Below, piece by piece: positions 1 to 8,740 of a DNA stretch of 64,000 nt (its first letter is position 1; every line of letters starts with the position of its first letter). The notes below the pieces were generated by a model, which searched no databases, was not told the origin of the DNA, and was given only the letters and a program-made list of their open reading frames with translations. Position numbers and translations under genes: made by a program. The stretch comes from Streptomyces sp. NRRL F-5135. Lineage in GTDB: Bacteria > Actinomycetota > Actinomycetes > Streptomycetales > Streptomycetaceae. Where the stretch lies: contig NZ_JOHR01000001.1 of NCBI RefSeq assembly GCF_000719775.1, positions 801,123 to 865,122 on the forward strand, written 5' to 3'.

Positions 1-139
1 TGTCGTCGTCCAGTTCGGGGCGGCGGAAGGTGGCGTCCACGAGGAACGTCGCTCCGTGCAGGCGCTGTGCGGGTCCGAAGACCTCGCCGCGGAAGCTGTG
101 GGCAACCATGAGGTGATCGCGGACGGTGATGCTGAACAA
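1..139 (-). CDS. 6-carboxytetrahydropterin synthase family protein (QueD/PTPS-like), 5' part only
   Basis: Only the first 46 codons lie in the window; the gene runs off the left edge. The start is read as TTG at 139-137, giving L-F-S-I-T-V-R-D-H, with GGAGG seven to eight bases upstream. The segment [14 protein letters not shown] followed by [11 protein letters not shown] is the N-terminal signature of 6-pyruvoyl/6-carboxytetrahydropterin synthases, whose histidines bind the catalytic zinc; the histidines of AHS and RLHG are present. In actinomycetes such proteins often sit in clusters with an MDR dehydrogenase and a CDP-alcohol phosphatidyltransferase, as here, and their real substrate is not settled. 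The gene lies 167 bp downstream of the MDR gene in the same direction, so co-transcription is possible. Confidence is good for the family and low for the exact reaction. Confidence 0.75.
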   Translation of the reverse strand, partial: MFSITVRDHLMVAHSFRGEVFGPAQRLHGATFLVDATFRRPELDDD

Positions 140-272
140 CGGACGACCCTCCAGGTACGGCACGTACGACAGGTGTGCCCGCTCCGGCGTGGCGGCCCCG
201 CGCCGGGGCAGGCATGCCGTGTAGTACGTCCGCTCCGGCCTCGTTGTTCAGGCCGGATCCGATCGGTGGTCG

Positions 273-300
273 ACCCGGGCCCCGGGACCCGGGCCCCGGA
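273..300. repeat. Tandem 14-bp GC palindromic repeat (2 copies)
   Basis: Two adjacent copies of ACCCGGGCCCCGGG/A lie just after the MDR stop codon, within the 167-bp gap before the QueD-like gene. The unit is internally self-complementary and could form a small hairpin in the intercistronic RNA. No T-tract follows, so I do not call it a terminator. Confidence 0.5.
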
Positions 301-306
301 TGCGTC

Positions 307-1293
307 CTACGCCTCGCCGGAGTCGTAGCGCACCCGGTGGCACAGACCCGGCGGAGCGCCGGCCGCGATCGCGGGCAGTGTCCGGGGCAGTTCCTCGAAG
401 GCGCATTCGCCGCTGATCAAGGCGTCGAGGGCGGGGTCCGCGAGGAGTTCGAGGGCGAGCGCGAGCCGGTCGGCGTAGGTGCGGCGGGAGCGCCTGGCCG
501 GGGAGACCGCGCCGACCTGGCTGCTGCGGACGACCAGCCGGCGGGAGTGGAAGGCCTCCCCGAGCGGCAGGCTGATCCGCCGGTCGCCGTACCAGCTCAG
601 TTCCAGGACGGTCCCCTCGGGCGCGAGGAGTTCCAGGGAGCGTGCCAGCCCCGCCTCGGTGGCGCTGGCGTGCACCACCAGGTCGCACTCGCCCGCGGCC
701 TCCTCCGGGTGGGCGAATCCGACCCCGAGGGCCGCCGCCACCTCCGCGCGCGCCGGCTCCGGGTCGACCAGCTGGACACGGACGCCGGGAAACCGGCCGA
801 GCAGCGCGGCGACCGAGCAGCCGACCATGCCGGCGCCGACGACGGCGATCCGGTCGCCGACCAGCGGGGCCGCGTCCCACAGCGCGTTCACCGCGGTCTC
901 CACCGTCCCGGCGAGCACGGCCCGGGCGGCGGGGACGTCGTCCGGTACGGGGGTGACGGCGTCGGCCGGGACGACGTACCGGGTCTGGTGCGGGTAGAGG
1001 CAGAACACCGTACGGCCGAGCAGTCGCGCCGGGCCTTCCTCGACCCGGCCGACGTTGAGGTAGCCGTACTTGACGGGGCCCGGGAACTCACCGTCCTGGA
1101 ACGGCGCCCGCATCGCGGCGTACTGGCTCTCGGGCACACCACCGCGGAAGACGAGCGTCTCGGTGCCGCGGCTCACCCCGGAGAAGAGTGTGCGCACGAG
1201 CACCTCGCCGTCGCCGGGGGCCGGCAACGGGGTGTCCCGTATCTCACCGTGGCCGGGGGCGCGGAGCCAAAAGGCGCGGGCGGAACGCGTCAT
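307..1293 (-). CDS. Zinc-binding-type medium-chain dehydrogenase (MDR family)
   Basis: 328 residues. The start chosen is ATG at 1293 (MTRSARAFWLRAPG) because AGGAGG sits eight bases upstream; the frame stays open for 20 more codons but those look non-coding. The N-terminal half is a GroES-like barrel with the SGVSRGTE segment seen in one MDR branch, and the C-terminal half is a Rossmann domain with the nucleotide-binding turn GAGMVGCSVA around residues 153-162. The four-cysteine structural-zinc lobe of classical alcohol dehydrogenases is absent. The substrate is unknown. It is transcribed towards the QueD-like gene and away from the CDP-alcohol phosphatidyltransferase gene, with a 134-bp shared upstream region. 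These three genes occur together in many Streptomyces, which suggests one pathway that joins a pterin-synthase-like step and an oxidoreductase. Confidence 0.8.
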   Translation of the reverse strand: MTRSARAFWLRAPGHGEIRDTPLPAPGDGEVLVRTLFSGVSRGTETLVFRGGVPESQYAAMRAPFQDGEFPGPVKYGYLNVGRVEEGPARLLGRTVFCLYPHQTRYVVPADAVTPVPDDVPAARAVLAGTVETAVNALWDAAPLVGDRIAVVGAGMVGCSVAALLGRFPGVRVQLVDPEPARAEVAAALGVGFAHPEEAAGECDLVVHASATEAGLARSLELLAPEGTVLELSWYGDRRISLPLGEAFHSRRLVVRSSQVGAVSPARRSRRTYADRLALALELLADPALDALISGECAFEELPRTLPAIAAGAPPGLCHRVRYDSGEA

Positions 1294-1427
1294 GGGCGTC
1301 CTCCTGAGCGAGGGGTTCGGAAAACCGCGCTGAACATTCCGGCGACGGTTCACGTTCTGATGGGCACGGAGCCGCGCACACGGTACGCGGCGGTCAACGA
1401 CTCTGCCACACGGGCGGAAGGTGCACT

Positions 1428-2186
1428 GTGGCCCTGAACCACACTTACGACATCAGGCTGTTGCGTCACGAGACAGCCGCGGGAGCGGGCGCGCAAGTAG
1501 TGCTGCTGGCCCTGCTCGGTACGGCGGTCGACCTGGGAACGGCGGGCTGGCTGACCGGCCTGGCGTTCGCGCTCGGTACGTGGGCCATGCTCACGCGCGC
1601 CCTGTCCCGTTCGTGGCAGCGGCCGTTCGGACCGGCCAACTGCGTCACCCTGGCCCGGGCCACACTCGTCGGCGGTGTGACCGCGCTGGTGGCGGACTCC
1701 TTCGCGCATCCGGTACCGGTCGCCCTGCTGGTCGGCCTCACTTCGGTGGCCCTGGTCCTGGACGCCGTCGACGGCCAGGTGGCCCGCCGTACGGGCACGT
1801 CGTCCCCGCTCGGCGCGCGCTTCGACATGGAGGTGGACGCCTTCCTCATCCTGGTCCTCAGTGTCCATGTCTCCCTTTCGTTGGGCGCGTGGGTGCTGCT
1901 GATCGGCGCGATGCGGTACGCCTTCGTGGCGGCGGCGCGCTTCCAGCCGTGGCTGAACGCCCCGCTGCCGCCGAGCACGGCCCGTAAGACGGTGGCGGCG
2001 CTCCAGGGGATCCTGCTCCTCGTGGCGTCCTCGCACCTCCTCCCCCACCTTCTGTCCCTGGCGGCGGTCGTACTGGCACTGGCCCTGTTGACCTGGTCGT
2101 TCGCCCGTGACGTCGGATGGCTCCACCGCACCAGGCCCCGCCCGACGGACCCGGCGCCACGCGAACTGACGCGCCAGGAGGCGTGA
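1428..2186 (+). CDS. CDP-alcohol phosphatidyltransferase family membrane protein
   Basis: 252 residues from a GTG start with GGAAGG just upstream. The catalytic signature D-x2-D-G-x2-A-R-x8-G-x3-D-x3-D is complete: D112, D115-G116, A119-R120, G129, D133 and D137. These aspartates bind the two metal ions and the CDP-linked donor. At least five hydrophobic segments flank the motif, so this is an integral membrane enzyme that transfers a phospho-alcohol group between CDP-activated and hydroxyl acceptors. The exact substrates cannot be read from sequence; it need not make an ordinary phospholipid. It is divergent from the MDR gene. The chain is slightly longer than bacterial phosphatidylglycerophosphate synthases because of an extra N-terminal membrane pair. 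Confidence 0.88.
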   Translation: MALNHTYDIRLLRHETAAGAGAQVVLLALLGTAVDLGTAGWLTGLAFALGTWAMLTRALSRSWQRPFGPANCVTLARATLVGGVTALVADSFAHPVPVALLVGLTSVALVLDAVDGQVARRTGTSSPLGARFDMEVDAFLILVLSVHVSLSLGAWVLLIGAMRYAFVAAARFQPWLNAPLPPSTARKTVAALQGILLLVASSHLLPHLLSLAAVVLALALLTWSFARDVGWLHRTRPRPTDPAPRELTRQEA

Positions 2187-2483
2187 GTCCCGGGCTCGTC
2201 CCCGGGCCCCGGGCGCCGCGCCCAGGTCGACGAGCTCGCGAAGCCACGACGGCGGTACGGCACCTCGCATCCGGCCGGCATTGATGCCGATACCGCATGG
2301 ACAGATGGTCGACCGGCCGCTGGACGCCCCGTGGCGACGCGCGGAAACTCTCTCCTGACGCGTCGGTACGGGAAGAAGCCCCCTGCCTCCGGCCCGGCGC
2401 GAGGACGAGTTCCCTTCGCCCGCAGGGCGCGTCCGCGCGTCCCGTTCGCGTACCGACCCGACCGAACGTCCCGAGGAGGCTCG

Positions 2484-3860
2484 ATGACCGGCGTCACGAG
2501 ACGCACACTGCTCACCGTCGCGGCGGGCGCCGCCACCGCGACCGCCGTGCCCACACCCGCCGCGGCGACCACCGAGGCCGCACCGGGAGGGCCGGGGACG
2601 GCCGGACTCTCGCCCGTCCTGCGGGCCGACCTCGTCACGCGGGTGACCCCGAGGGACAACTGGCGGGTGGTGGCGGTGGCACTCCGGTACGCGCACCGCA
2701 TCGACCCGCGCGGCGGTGTGATCCCGCCGTCCGCCTTCCAGGTCACCGCCACCGTGAGCGGGCGGACCGCGCCCCGCACGGTGACCCGTGTCTATCCGCA
2801 CACCGCGGCCGAGGTGGACGAACGGGCCGGCTCGGGGCGCCCCGGGAACTTCCTGATCATCGAGCTCGACCCGGCCGACACCAACTCCCCTGCCGCCGGG
2901 AGCGACCCGTTCCCCCTCGATCGTGCCTACGCGGTCCGGCAGGTGGCCGACGTGCGGGCCCCGGGCGGCGCCACCGTACTCGCCGCGTCCCCGTTCGCGG
3001 TCCGGAACGACGGTGTCATCACCCCCGTGGTCGACGACTTCGTCGCGGGGTCGTTCACCGACTCGACGGGCTTCGAACTGGACTTCCGCCTGCACCGGCC
3101 CCGGGGATTCGTGGAGCGCCCCGCGGCGAGCACCCGGTATCCGCTCGTCGTCACCCTGCACGGCGGCGGCGAGGTCGCGGACAACAACATGACCCAGCTC
3201 ACCGGCAACCGCATCGCCGTCACGTTCGCCACGCCGGAACGCCAGCGTGCCCACCCGTCGTTCGTACTGGCCCCGCAGGTCCCGCTGCCCCGCCCCATGG
3301 ACGGCCCCGACGCCACCGACTGGACCGACGCGCGGGTCCAGGGCGCGCTGGCCGAACTCGTCGACGCCTTCGCCGGCGGGCACCCCATCGACGAGCGACG
3401 GCTCTACCTCGTCGGCCTGTCGTCGGGCGCGCGGGGAATCTTCGGCCTGTTGCCGAAGCGGCCCGACCGGTTCGCCGCGGCCGTGGCCACCGCCGGCTGG
3501 GGCGACACCGCCACGATGGAGAAGATCACCCACATCCCGCTCTGGGCCGACCACTCCATGGACGACCCGGTCGTGCCCTACCGGGAGGGCCGGTTCGGCA
3601 AGCCCGGCACCTGGGGCCTGATGAACGCGCTGGAGAGCGCCGGCGGCCGGGTCACCCGCGGGGAGTGGGCAAACGACCTGCCGAAGGCCGAGTTCGAGGC
3701 GAAGTCCCGCGCGCTGCTGAAGGAGGCCCGCCGGGCGGGCAGCCATGTGCTGTTCACGAGCTACTCGACGGGGACCACGCCGGTGAACCCGCACCTCGCG
3801 TGGGCGCAGACGTACGAGAACGACGTCGTCGTCGACTGGCTCTTCGACCAGTCCCGCTGA
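2484..3860 (+). CDS. Tat-exported alpha/beta-hydrolase, predicted esterase/peptidase (COG4099-like)
   Basis: 458 residues. Start ATG 2484 has GAGGAGG five bases upstream and begins a twin-arginine signal (TRRTLLTVAAGAATA) with an Ala-x-Ala cleavage region near residue 30. An Ig-like N-terminal domain (to about residue 190) precedes an alpha/beta-hydrolase domain that opens with PLVVTLHGGGE. The catalytic triad is visible: serine in GLSSG near residue 313, aspartate in DDPVVPY near 360, and histidine in NPHLAWAQTYEN near 436, the last with the H-x2-W spacing of predicted secreted peptidases/esterases. It probably acts outside the cell on an ester or peptide substrate. It stands alone, with a 297-bp upstream gap in which I see no gene and a hairpin downstream. 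Confidence 0.8.
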   Translation: MTGVTRRTLLTVAAGAATATAVPTPAAATTEAAPGGPGTAGLSPVLRADLVTRVTPRDNWRVVAVALRYAHRIDPRGGVIPPSAFQVTATVSGRTAPRTVTRVYPHTAAEVDERAGSGRPGNFLIIELDPADTNSPAAGSDPFPLDRAYAVRQVADVRAPGGATVLAASPFAVRNDGVITPVVDDFVAGSFTDSTGFELDFRLHRPRGFVERPAASTRYPLVVTLHGGGEVADNNMTQLTGNRIAVTFATPERQRAHPSFVLAPQVPLPRPMDGPDATDWTDARVQGALAELVDAFAGGHPIDERRLYLVGLSSGARGIFGLLPKRPDRFAAAVATAGWGDTATMEKITHIPLWADHSMDDPVVPYREGRFGKPGTWGLMNALESAGGRVTRGEWANDLPKAEFEAKSRALLKEARRAGSHVLFTSYSTGTTPVNPHLAWAQTYENDVVVDWLFDQSR

Positions 3861-3895
3861 CTGTTCCACGCACGGCACCCCCAGGCCGTCATCGG

Positions 3896-3931
3896 CCGGA
3901 GCGGCTCACGCGTGTCCGTGAGCGGCTCCGG
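3896..3931 (+). terminator. Hairpin terminator after the secreted hydrolase gene
   Basis: Arms of 14 bp (CCGGAGCGGCTCAC and GTGAGCGGCTCCGG) with one mismatch and an 8-base loop lie 36 bp after the stop codon. No U-tract follows, as is usual for high-GC actinomycete hairpins. Confidence 0.65.
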
Positions 3932-4027
3932 CCGGTGACGGCATGCCACGCCCCAACTCCTGGGATTCGGCCGAAACTTCGCGTATGGTGCTTGTCCACT
4001 CATGTGAAGGAACGGGGGAGGCGACAC

Positions 4028-5254
4028 ATGAGAATCAGACGTATCGCACCGGTGGTGCTGGCCGCCGCGATGGGCACCTCGGTGCTGGCGGCACCCAGTC
4101 CGGCGGTCGCCGCCGACGACACCGTGGAGCTGAAGGCGACGTTCAACAATCCGGTCGGGACGGTGGCGGAGCGGGACGCGGTCCGCGACGAGCTGCGGTC
4201 CCTGATCGACCGGGCCCCGGCCGCCTCCGAGATCAACGGATCCGTCTATCTGTTCACGGACAGCTCCGTGGCCACCGCGCTGACGGCCGCCAAGGACCGG
4301 GGTGTCAAGGTCAAGGTCATCGTCGACGGCGACGCACTCAGCAACGACGGCACGCAGTACGGCGTACTCAAGGCGGCGCTCGGAACGGACCTGTCGGCCG
4401 ACTCGTGGGTGCTGGCCTGTCCGGCGTCCCGTGGCTGCGTCGCCGGTCGCACGCTCCACGGCACCCACACGGGATCCATCAACCACAACAAGTTCTTCCT
4501 CTTCTCGAAGGCCGGCGCCACCGAGAAGGTCGTTTTCCAGACCTCGGCCAACCTCACCACCACGCAGCGCAAGCGCTACTACAACAACGCCGTCACCGTC
4601 CCGGACGCCGGATCGGGCCTGTACGCGGCCTACCGCGCCTACTGGGGCGACCTGAGGGACAGGGGCTCCGCCGGCTCCGGCACCGACAACTACTACCTGA
4701 CGCAACAGAGCGGCCCGTACAAGACGTACTTCTTCCCCCGCAAGGAGACCTCGGGAACGTACGACACGAACCCGGGCACGGACACGGTCGTCTCCCTGCT
4801 GAAGAACGTGGACTGCGCCGACGGCGCCACCCAGATCCGGATCGGGATGTACGCCTTCACCCGGGTCCAGGTGGCCGACAAACTGGTGGAGCTGAAGAAG
4901 GCCGGCTGCCGGGTGGACGTCGTCCACAACGGTGAGTCGGGCAACATCGGCACCAAGGTGCAGTCCGCCCTCACGGGAAAGATCACGACGCTCAGCAGGT
5001 GCGCGGGGACCTTCGTCGACTCCGACGGAGCCGCGCAGGCGATCGGGATCCACTCCAAGTACATGCTGATCGAGGGAACTTACCTCGGAGGAACGAAACG
5101 CAAGCTCGTCTTCACCGGGAGCCACAACTACACGTTCCCCAACCTCCGGGCGAACGACGAGACCCTGCTGAAGATCGACAATGCGGCGGTGTACGACAGC
5201 TACAAGGCCAACTTCGAGTCCATGCGCAAGGGCGCGTACTGCAACCAGTACTGA
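4028..5254 (+). CDS. Secreted phospholipase D-like (HKD-superfamily) protein
   Basis: 408 residues with a Sec-type signal peptide (RIRRIAPVVLAAAMGTSVLA, then AVAADD). GGGGGAGG lies upstream of ATG 4028. Two HKD-type half-sites are seen: HNKFFLFS near residue 157 followed by TSANLT, and HSKYMLIE near residue 341 followed by FTGSHNYT. The histidine and lysine of each HxK are kept, but the aspartate position is Ser in the first and Glu in the second, as in several atypical PLD-fold enzymes. Each half carries the downstream S/T-x-N strand. It is likely to be an extracellular phosphodiesterase or transphosphatidylase-like enzyme; lipid, nucleic acid or teichoic-acid substrates cannot be separated by sequence. 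It is monocistronic, closed by a strong hairpin shared with the convergent DUF4232 gene. Confidence 0.82.
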   Translation: MRIRRIAPVVLAAAMGTSVLAAPSPAVAADDTVELKATFNNPVGTVAERDAVRDELRSLIDRAPAASEINGSVYLFTDSSVATALTAAKDRGVKVKVIVDGDALSNDGTQYGVLKAALGTDLSADSWVLACPASRGCVAGRTLHGTHTGSINHNKFFLFSKAGATEKVVFQTSANLTTTQRKRYYNNAVTVPDAGSGLYAAYRAYWGDLRDRGSAGSGTDNYYLTQQSGPYKTYFFPRKETSGTYDTNPGTDTVVSLLKNVDCADGATQIRIGMYAFTRVQVADKLVELKKAGCRVDVVHNGESGNIGTKVQSALTGKITTLSRCAGTFVDSDGAAQAIGIHSKYMLIEGTYLGGTKRKLVFTGSHNYTFPNLRANDETLLKIDNAAVYDSYKANFESMRKGAYCNQY

Positions 5255-5270
5255 CCGCCGCGCACGGCCG

Positions 5271-5308
5271 GTGGTGTTCCGGCGAAGACACCGCCGCCGG
5301 AACACCAC
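5271..5308. terminator. Bidirectional hairpin terminator between convergent genes
   Basis: Perfect 14-bp arms GTGGTGTTCCGGCG / CGCCGGAACACCAC are separated by a 10-base loop, 16 bp after the PLD-like stop and 27 bp beyond the DUF4232 stop. The placement between convergent genes fits a terminator used from both sides. Confidence 0.8.
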
Positions 5309-5335
5309 TGGAACGCCACCGGAGCGCGAAGAGGG

Positions 5336-5845
5336 TCAGGCGCCCCGCCTGACCGGGCCGACGAGGGTGCCGGTGGCCACCTTGAGGCTGCCCTCGGCGA
5401 ACGACGTACCGGGAATCTGCCCGTCCGGAGCCCGGAGCGTGAACGACGCCTCGTCCGCGGGGATGCCCCGGCGGCTGCTCGGGACCTGGATGTCGAAGTG
5501 CACCGGGTGGCCCGGGCCGAAGGTCACCACGGTCGTCTGGTTGCCGTAGCGGCCGGCGGTGATTCCGCTGTCCGAGCCGTGGGCGGAGAACCGTACGTCG
5601 GTGGGCGAACCGGCCAGCTCGCACGGCTCGTAGCCGCGCGGCGCGGTCAGGGTGACGCGGTAGTGACGGTGCCCCGCGCTGCCGGGCGCCTCGGTGATCT
5701 CCGCGGTGTGGTTGGCCGGACGGCAGGCGGAGGGGACCGCGTTCCCCCTCGTCGCCGGTGAGGCCTGCGCGGCTCCCGCACCGGCTGCGCCCGCCAGCAC
5801 AGTGGCGGCGAGGGCGACGGCGATCCTCCGGTTCGTACGCATCAT
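5336..5845 (-). CDS. Secreted DUF4232 domain protein
   Basis: 169 residues. Two adjacent ATG codons (5845 and 5842) are possible starts; AAGGAG is five bases before the first and eight before the second. A signal peptide (RRIAVALAATVLAGAAGAGAAQA) precedes a beta-rich domain of about 135 residues with paired cysteines in ACRPAN and EPCELAG, the pattern of the DUF4232 family. These small exported actinomycete proteins have no assigned function; some are lipoproteins, but this one lacks a lipobox. It is transcribed away from the tRNA-Leu terminator and converges on the PLD-like gene. Confidence 0.75.
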   Translation of the reverse strand: MMRTNRRIAVALAATVLAGAAGAGAAQASPATRGNAVPSACRPANHTAEITEAPGSAGHRHYRVTLTAPRGYEPCELAGSPTDVRFSAHGSDSGITAGRYGNQTTVVTFGPGHPVHFDIQVPSSRRGIPADEASFTLRAPDGQIPGTSFAEGSLKVATGTLVGPVRRGA

Positions 5846-6042
5846 GAACACTCCTTGCCTGGCTCGATGGCTCTGCGGGTGTCCACCGTCAGAGCCGTGG
5901 TCACCACCATTCCTGCCCGCCGCCCCACGCGAAGAATGTCCCGGTACGACCACAGCCGAGTCGCCCGTGCGCGGGGCCGGACCTCGGCCGATCGCCCTTT
6001 CACGGGAATCCCACGACCCGCACCCGGCAAGACCTCGAAACA

Positions 6043-6080
6043 AGAAAAACTCCCAGCCCGGACCGATCCGAACTGGGAGT
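6043..6080 (-). terminator. U-tract intrinsic terminator of tRNA-Leu
   Basis: Read on the minus strand, an 8-bp stem ACTCCCAG / CTGGGAGT with a 16-base loop is followed at once by TTTTTCTTGTTT. This classical rho-independent form is uncommon in such GC-rich DNA and lies 56 bp past the tRNA 3' end. Confidence 0.8.
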
Positions 6081-6135
6081 CATCGCGAAGTCGACCTGGG
6101 CATTTCTGTGAAATGACCTTGGCCACCGATTGATC

Positions 6136-6223
6136 TGGTGTCCGAGGGGGGACTTGAACCCCCACGCCCGATAAAGGGCACTAGCACCTCAAGCTAGCGC
6201 GTCTGCCATTCCGCCACCCGGAC
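6136..6223 (-). tRNA. tRNA-Leu, anticodon GAG
   Basis: The 88-nt gene includes an encoded CCA end. The acceptor strands GTCCGGG and CTCGGAC pair, with one G-U, and are followed by discriminator A and CCA. The anticodon stem CTAGC/GCTAG encloses loop TTGAGGT, giving anticodon GAG, which reads CUC and CUU leucine codons. A long variable arm (TGCCCTTTATCGGGCG) marks it as a class II tRNA, and the T-loop GGTTCAAGTCC is present. A U-tract terminator lies downstream. tRNA genes are common integration sites, but no integrase or att duplication is visible here. Confidence 0.95.
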
Positions 6224-6403
6224 GAGTGGTCGAACCGCGGTGCTGCGATCGCGGCGACAGACACAACGATACCAGGGGATCGGAGTGCTCTTCTCCCGCA
6301 TATCCGGTGGTCAGCGGCCATGGGCGGCACGACGGGGCCCAGGCAGGGGCGGGCGCGCACACATTGCTCCTAGATGAACACGGTACGTGGCGATCGAGGG
6401 GTG

Positions 6404-7300
6404 TCACGCCGTGCCGCCCGCCTTCCCCAGGCGGTCGAGCACCAGCCGCGCGGTCTCCGAGGGCGTCGAGCCGACCCGTACCCCGGCCGCCTCCAGGGCC
6501 TTCTTCTTGGCCTCCGCGGTGCCGGAGGAGCCGGAGACGATCGCGCCCGCGTGCCCCATGGTCTTCCCCTCGGGCGCCGTGAACCCGGCCACGTAACCGA
6601 CGACCGGCTTGGTGACGTGTTCGGCCACATAGGCGGCCGCCCGTTCCTCCGCGTCGCCGCCGATCTCCCCGATCAACACGATCAGTCCGGTGTCGGGGTC
6701 CGCCTCGAAGGCGGCGAGGCAGTCGATGTGGGTGGTGCCGACGACGGGGTCGCCGCCGATGCCGACCGCCGTGGAGAAGCGGGTCTCCCGCAGCTCGTAC
6801 ATGAGTTGGTAGGTGAGCGTGCCCGACTTGGACACGAGCCCGATCCGGCCGGGCTTGGCGGCGATGTCCGCCGGGATGATGCCCGCGTTCGACTGGCCCG
6901 GACTGATCAGGCCGGGGCAATTGGGGCCGATGATCCGGGTGTCGCGCTTCTTGGCGTACGCGTGGAAGGCGACGGCGTCGTGGACGGGGATGCCCTCGGT
7001 GATGACGACCGCCAGGCCGATCCCCGCGTCCACCGCCTCGATCACCGCCGCCTTGGCGAACGGCGGCGGCACGAAGACGACGGTGACGTCCGCCCCGGTC
7101 GCCTCGATGCCCGCCCGTACGGAGCCGAAGACGGGGACGGTCCGCTGGTCGAAGTCGACGTCGCGGCCCGCCTTGCGCGGGTTGACACCGCCGACGACGT
7201 CCGTGCCGGCGGCGAGCATCCGCCGGGTGTGCTTCATGCCCTCGGCGCCGGTCAGGCCCTGGACGAGGATCTTGCTCTCCTTGGTCAGGAAGATGGCCAC
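6404..7300 (-). CDS. sucD: Succinate-CoA ligase, alpha subunit (second copy type)
   Basis: 298 residues, full length for the family. The CoA-binding Rossmann segment [13 protein letters not shown] lies near the N-terminus, [11 protein letters not shown] near residue 124, and the phosphohistidine motif GHAGAIVSG has its catalytic histidine at residue 250. With SucC it converts succinyl-CoA, ADP or GDP and phosphate to succinate, CoA and NTP, through phosphorylation of that histidine. It lies 92 bp downstream of sucC on the same strand. Because the pair is divergent from oxalyl-CoA/formyl-CoA metabolism genes, it is probably an accessory copy that supplies or recovers CoA thioesters there, rather than the housekeeping TCA-cycle copy; that is inference from position. 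Confidence 0.9.
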   Translation of the reverse strand: MAIFLTKESKILVQGLTGAEGMKHTRRMLAAGTDVVGGVNPRKAGRDVDFDQRTVPVFGSVRAGIEATGADVTVVFVPPPFAKAAVIEAVDAGIGLAVVITEGIPVHDAVAFHAYAKKRDTRIIGPNCPGLISPGQSNAGIIPADIAAKPGRIGLVSKSGTLTYQLMYELRETRFSTAVGIGGDPVVGTTHIDCLAAFEADPDTGLIVLIGEIGGDAEERAAAYVAEHVTKPVVGYVAGFTAPEGKTMGHAGAIVSGSSGTAEAKKKALEAAGVRVGSTPSETARLVLDRLGKAGGTA

Positions 7301-7392
7301 GATCTCTTATCCCTTCGTCTCGGCAGGTCTCGTCTCGCCTCGCCCGGTCGCGTCACGGTCGTTTTCGCGCCGGCCGGTCTCGTCACGCCCGG

Positions 7393-8568
7393 TCAGCCCG
7401 CGTGTGCGAGCGCCGCCGCCCGCCGCGCCGCGCCGTCCATCGTGTCCGCCTGCTCGACGAGCGGATGCGCGCGCTCCGCGAGGATCGCCCGGCCGCGCGC
7501 CGCGTTGTTCCCGTCCAGGCGTACGACCAGCGGCCTGGTCAGCGTCACGGACTCCAGCGCCCGGACGATGCCGTCGGCCACGGCGTCGCACGCGGTGATC
7601 CCGCCGAAGACATTGACGAAGACCGACCGGACGGCCGGGTCGGAGAGGATGACGCCCAGCCCGTCGGCCATCACCTGGGCCGACGCGCCGCCCCCGATGT
7701 CGAGGAAGTTGGCGGGCCGGGCGCCGCAGCCGGCCACGACGTCGAGGGTGGACATCACCAGGCCCGCGCCGTTGCCGATGACACCGACCTCGCCGTCCAG
7801 CTTGACGTAGTTGAGGCGCTTGGCCGCCGCCGCGGCCTCCAGCGGGTCCATGTCCGGGTCGACGCCGCCCTCACCGCCCCCCTGGCGCTCGCCGCCGGCC
7901 TCCCCCTCTCCACCGGCCCACCGCTCATGCCGGAAACGGGCGTTGCCGTCAAGGGTGACTTTGCCGTCGAGGGCGACAATCAGCCCGTTCGTTGTGCGAA
8001 CCAACGGGTTCACCTCGACCAGCAGCGCGTCCTCCCGCACCAACACCCGCCACAGCGCGCGCAGTACGGGTACGACGGCGGGCGGCAGCCCGGCCGCCGC
8101 CGCGATCTCGGCCGCCTTGGCCTCGGTGACTCCCTCCGCCGGGTCGACGGGGATCCGCGCCACCGCCTCCGGACGCGTGGCCGCGACCTCCTCGATCTCC
8201 ATGCCGCCCTCTGCCGAGGCGATGGCGAGGAAGGTCCCGGCCGCCCGGTCGAGGACGTAACTCACGTAGAACTCGGCCTCAATGTCCACGGGCCGGGCGA
8301 GCATCACCGCCCGCACCCGATGCCCCTTGATGTCCATGCCGAGGATCTGGCGTGCGGTCAGTTCGGCCGCCACCGGGTCGGCCGCGAGCCTCACCCCGCC
8401 CGCCTTGCCCCGGCCCCCGGTCCTCACCTGCGCCTTCACGACCACGCGTCCGCCGAGCCGTTCGGCGGCGCCCCTGGCGTCGGCCGGCCGGCGCACCACC
8501 TCGGCGTCCGGTACCGCGATGCCGTGCTCCGCGAAGAGCTCCCTTGCCTGGTGCTCGAACAGATCCAT
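7393..8568 (-). CDS. sucC: Succinate-CoA ligase, beta subunit (second copy type)
   Basis: 391 residues from ATG 8568, with GGGAG five bases upstream. The ATP-grasp domain begins [17 protein letters not shown] and has [17 protein letters not shown]; the C-terminal CoA-ligase flavodoxin-like domain carries [19 protein letters not shown] and NFLDIGGGA. The linker between the domains (about residues 217-240) is unusually rich in Gly and Glu, unlike typical SucC proteins. It pairs with the downstream sucD. The gene shares a 172-bp divergent control region with the ThDP enzyme gene, where tandem GntR-type operator-like sites are centred at 8646 and 8659, so both directions may be regulated together. 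Confidence 0.9.
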   Translation of the reverse strand: MDLFEHQARELFAEHGIAVPDAEVVRRPADARGAAERLGGRVVVKAQVRTGGRGKAGGVRLAADPVAAELTARQILGMDIKGHRVRAVMLARPVDIEAEFYVSYVLDRAAGTFLAIASAEGGMEIEEVAATRPEAVARIPVDPAEGVTEAKAAEIAAAAGLPPAVVPVLRALWRVLVREDALLVEVNPLVRTTNGLIVALDGKVTLDGNARFRHERWAGGEGEAGGERQGGGEGGVDPDMDPLEAAAAAKRLNYVKLDGEVGVIGNGAGLVMSTLDVVAGCGARPANFLDIGGGASAQVMADGLGVILSDPAVRSVFVNVFGGITACDAVADGIVRALESVTLTRPLVVRLDGNNAARGRAILAERAHPLVEQADTMDGAARRAAALAHAG

Positions 8569-8639
8569 GCCGGCTCCCTTTTGACGGAAAGTGCCGCACG
8601 CCCCCTGGACACCGTCCACTGGATGCGAGATAACAAGCT

Positions 8640-8665
8640 TCATACAGTATTCGTCGACTGTATGC
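8640..8665. promoter_or_regulatory. Tandem GntR-type operator-like sites between sucC and the ThDP enzyme gene
   Basis: Two 13-bp sites abut with centres 13 bp apart. TCATACAGTATTC matches the perfect palindrome found at 42594 (GCATAC-W-GTATGC) at 11 of 13 positions, and GTCGACTGTATGC matches at 10 of 13. They lie in the 172-bp region between divergent genes, a natural place for a shared repressor. The GntR/FCD regulator encoded at 38762-39439 is the best candidate, by inference. Confidence 0.6.
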
Positions 8666-8740
8666 AATGTGCGATGCACGGTACCGGGAGGGCGTGCGCC
8701 CGCGCCCGTCCCTCCCCTACGAAGGGACAGTGACTTCCTC

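Noticed and set aside
2297..5254. A 985-codon frame that would fuse the secreted hydrolase region with the PLD-like protein
   Set aside because: The first two thirds are a shadow frame of the hydrolase gene. The PLD-like protein has its own signal peptide, ribosome-binding site and ATG at 4028, and a hairpin lies between the two genes.
6136..6223. Integrative element attachment site at tRNA-Leu
   Set aside because: There is no integrase gene, no duplicated tRNA 3' end and no change in base composition on either side.
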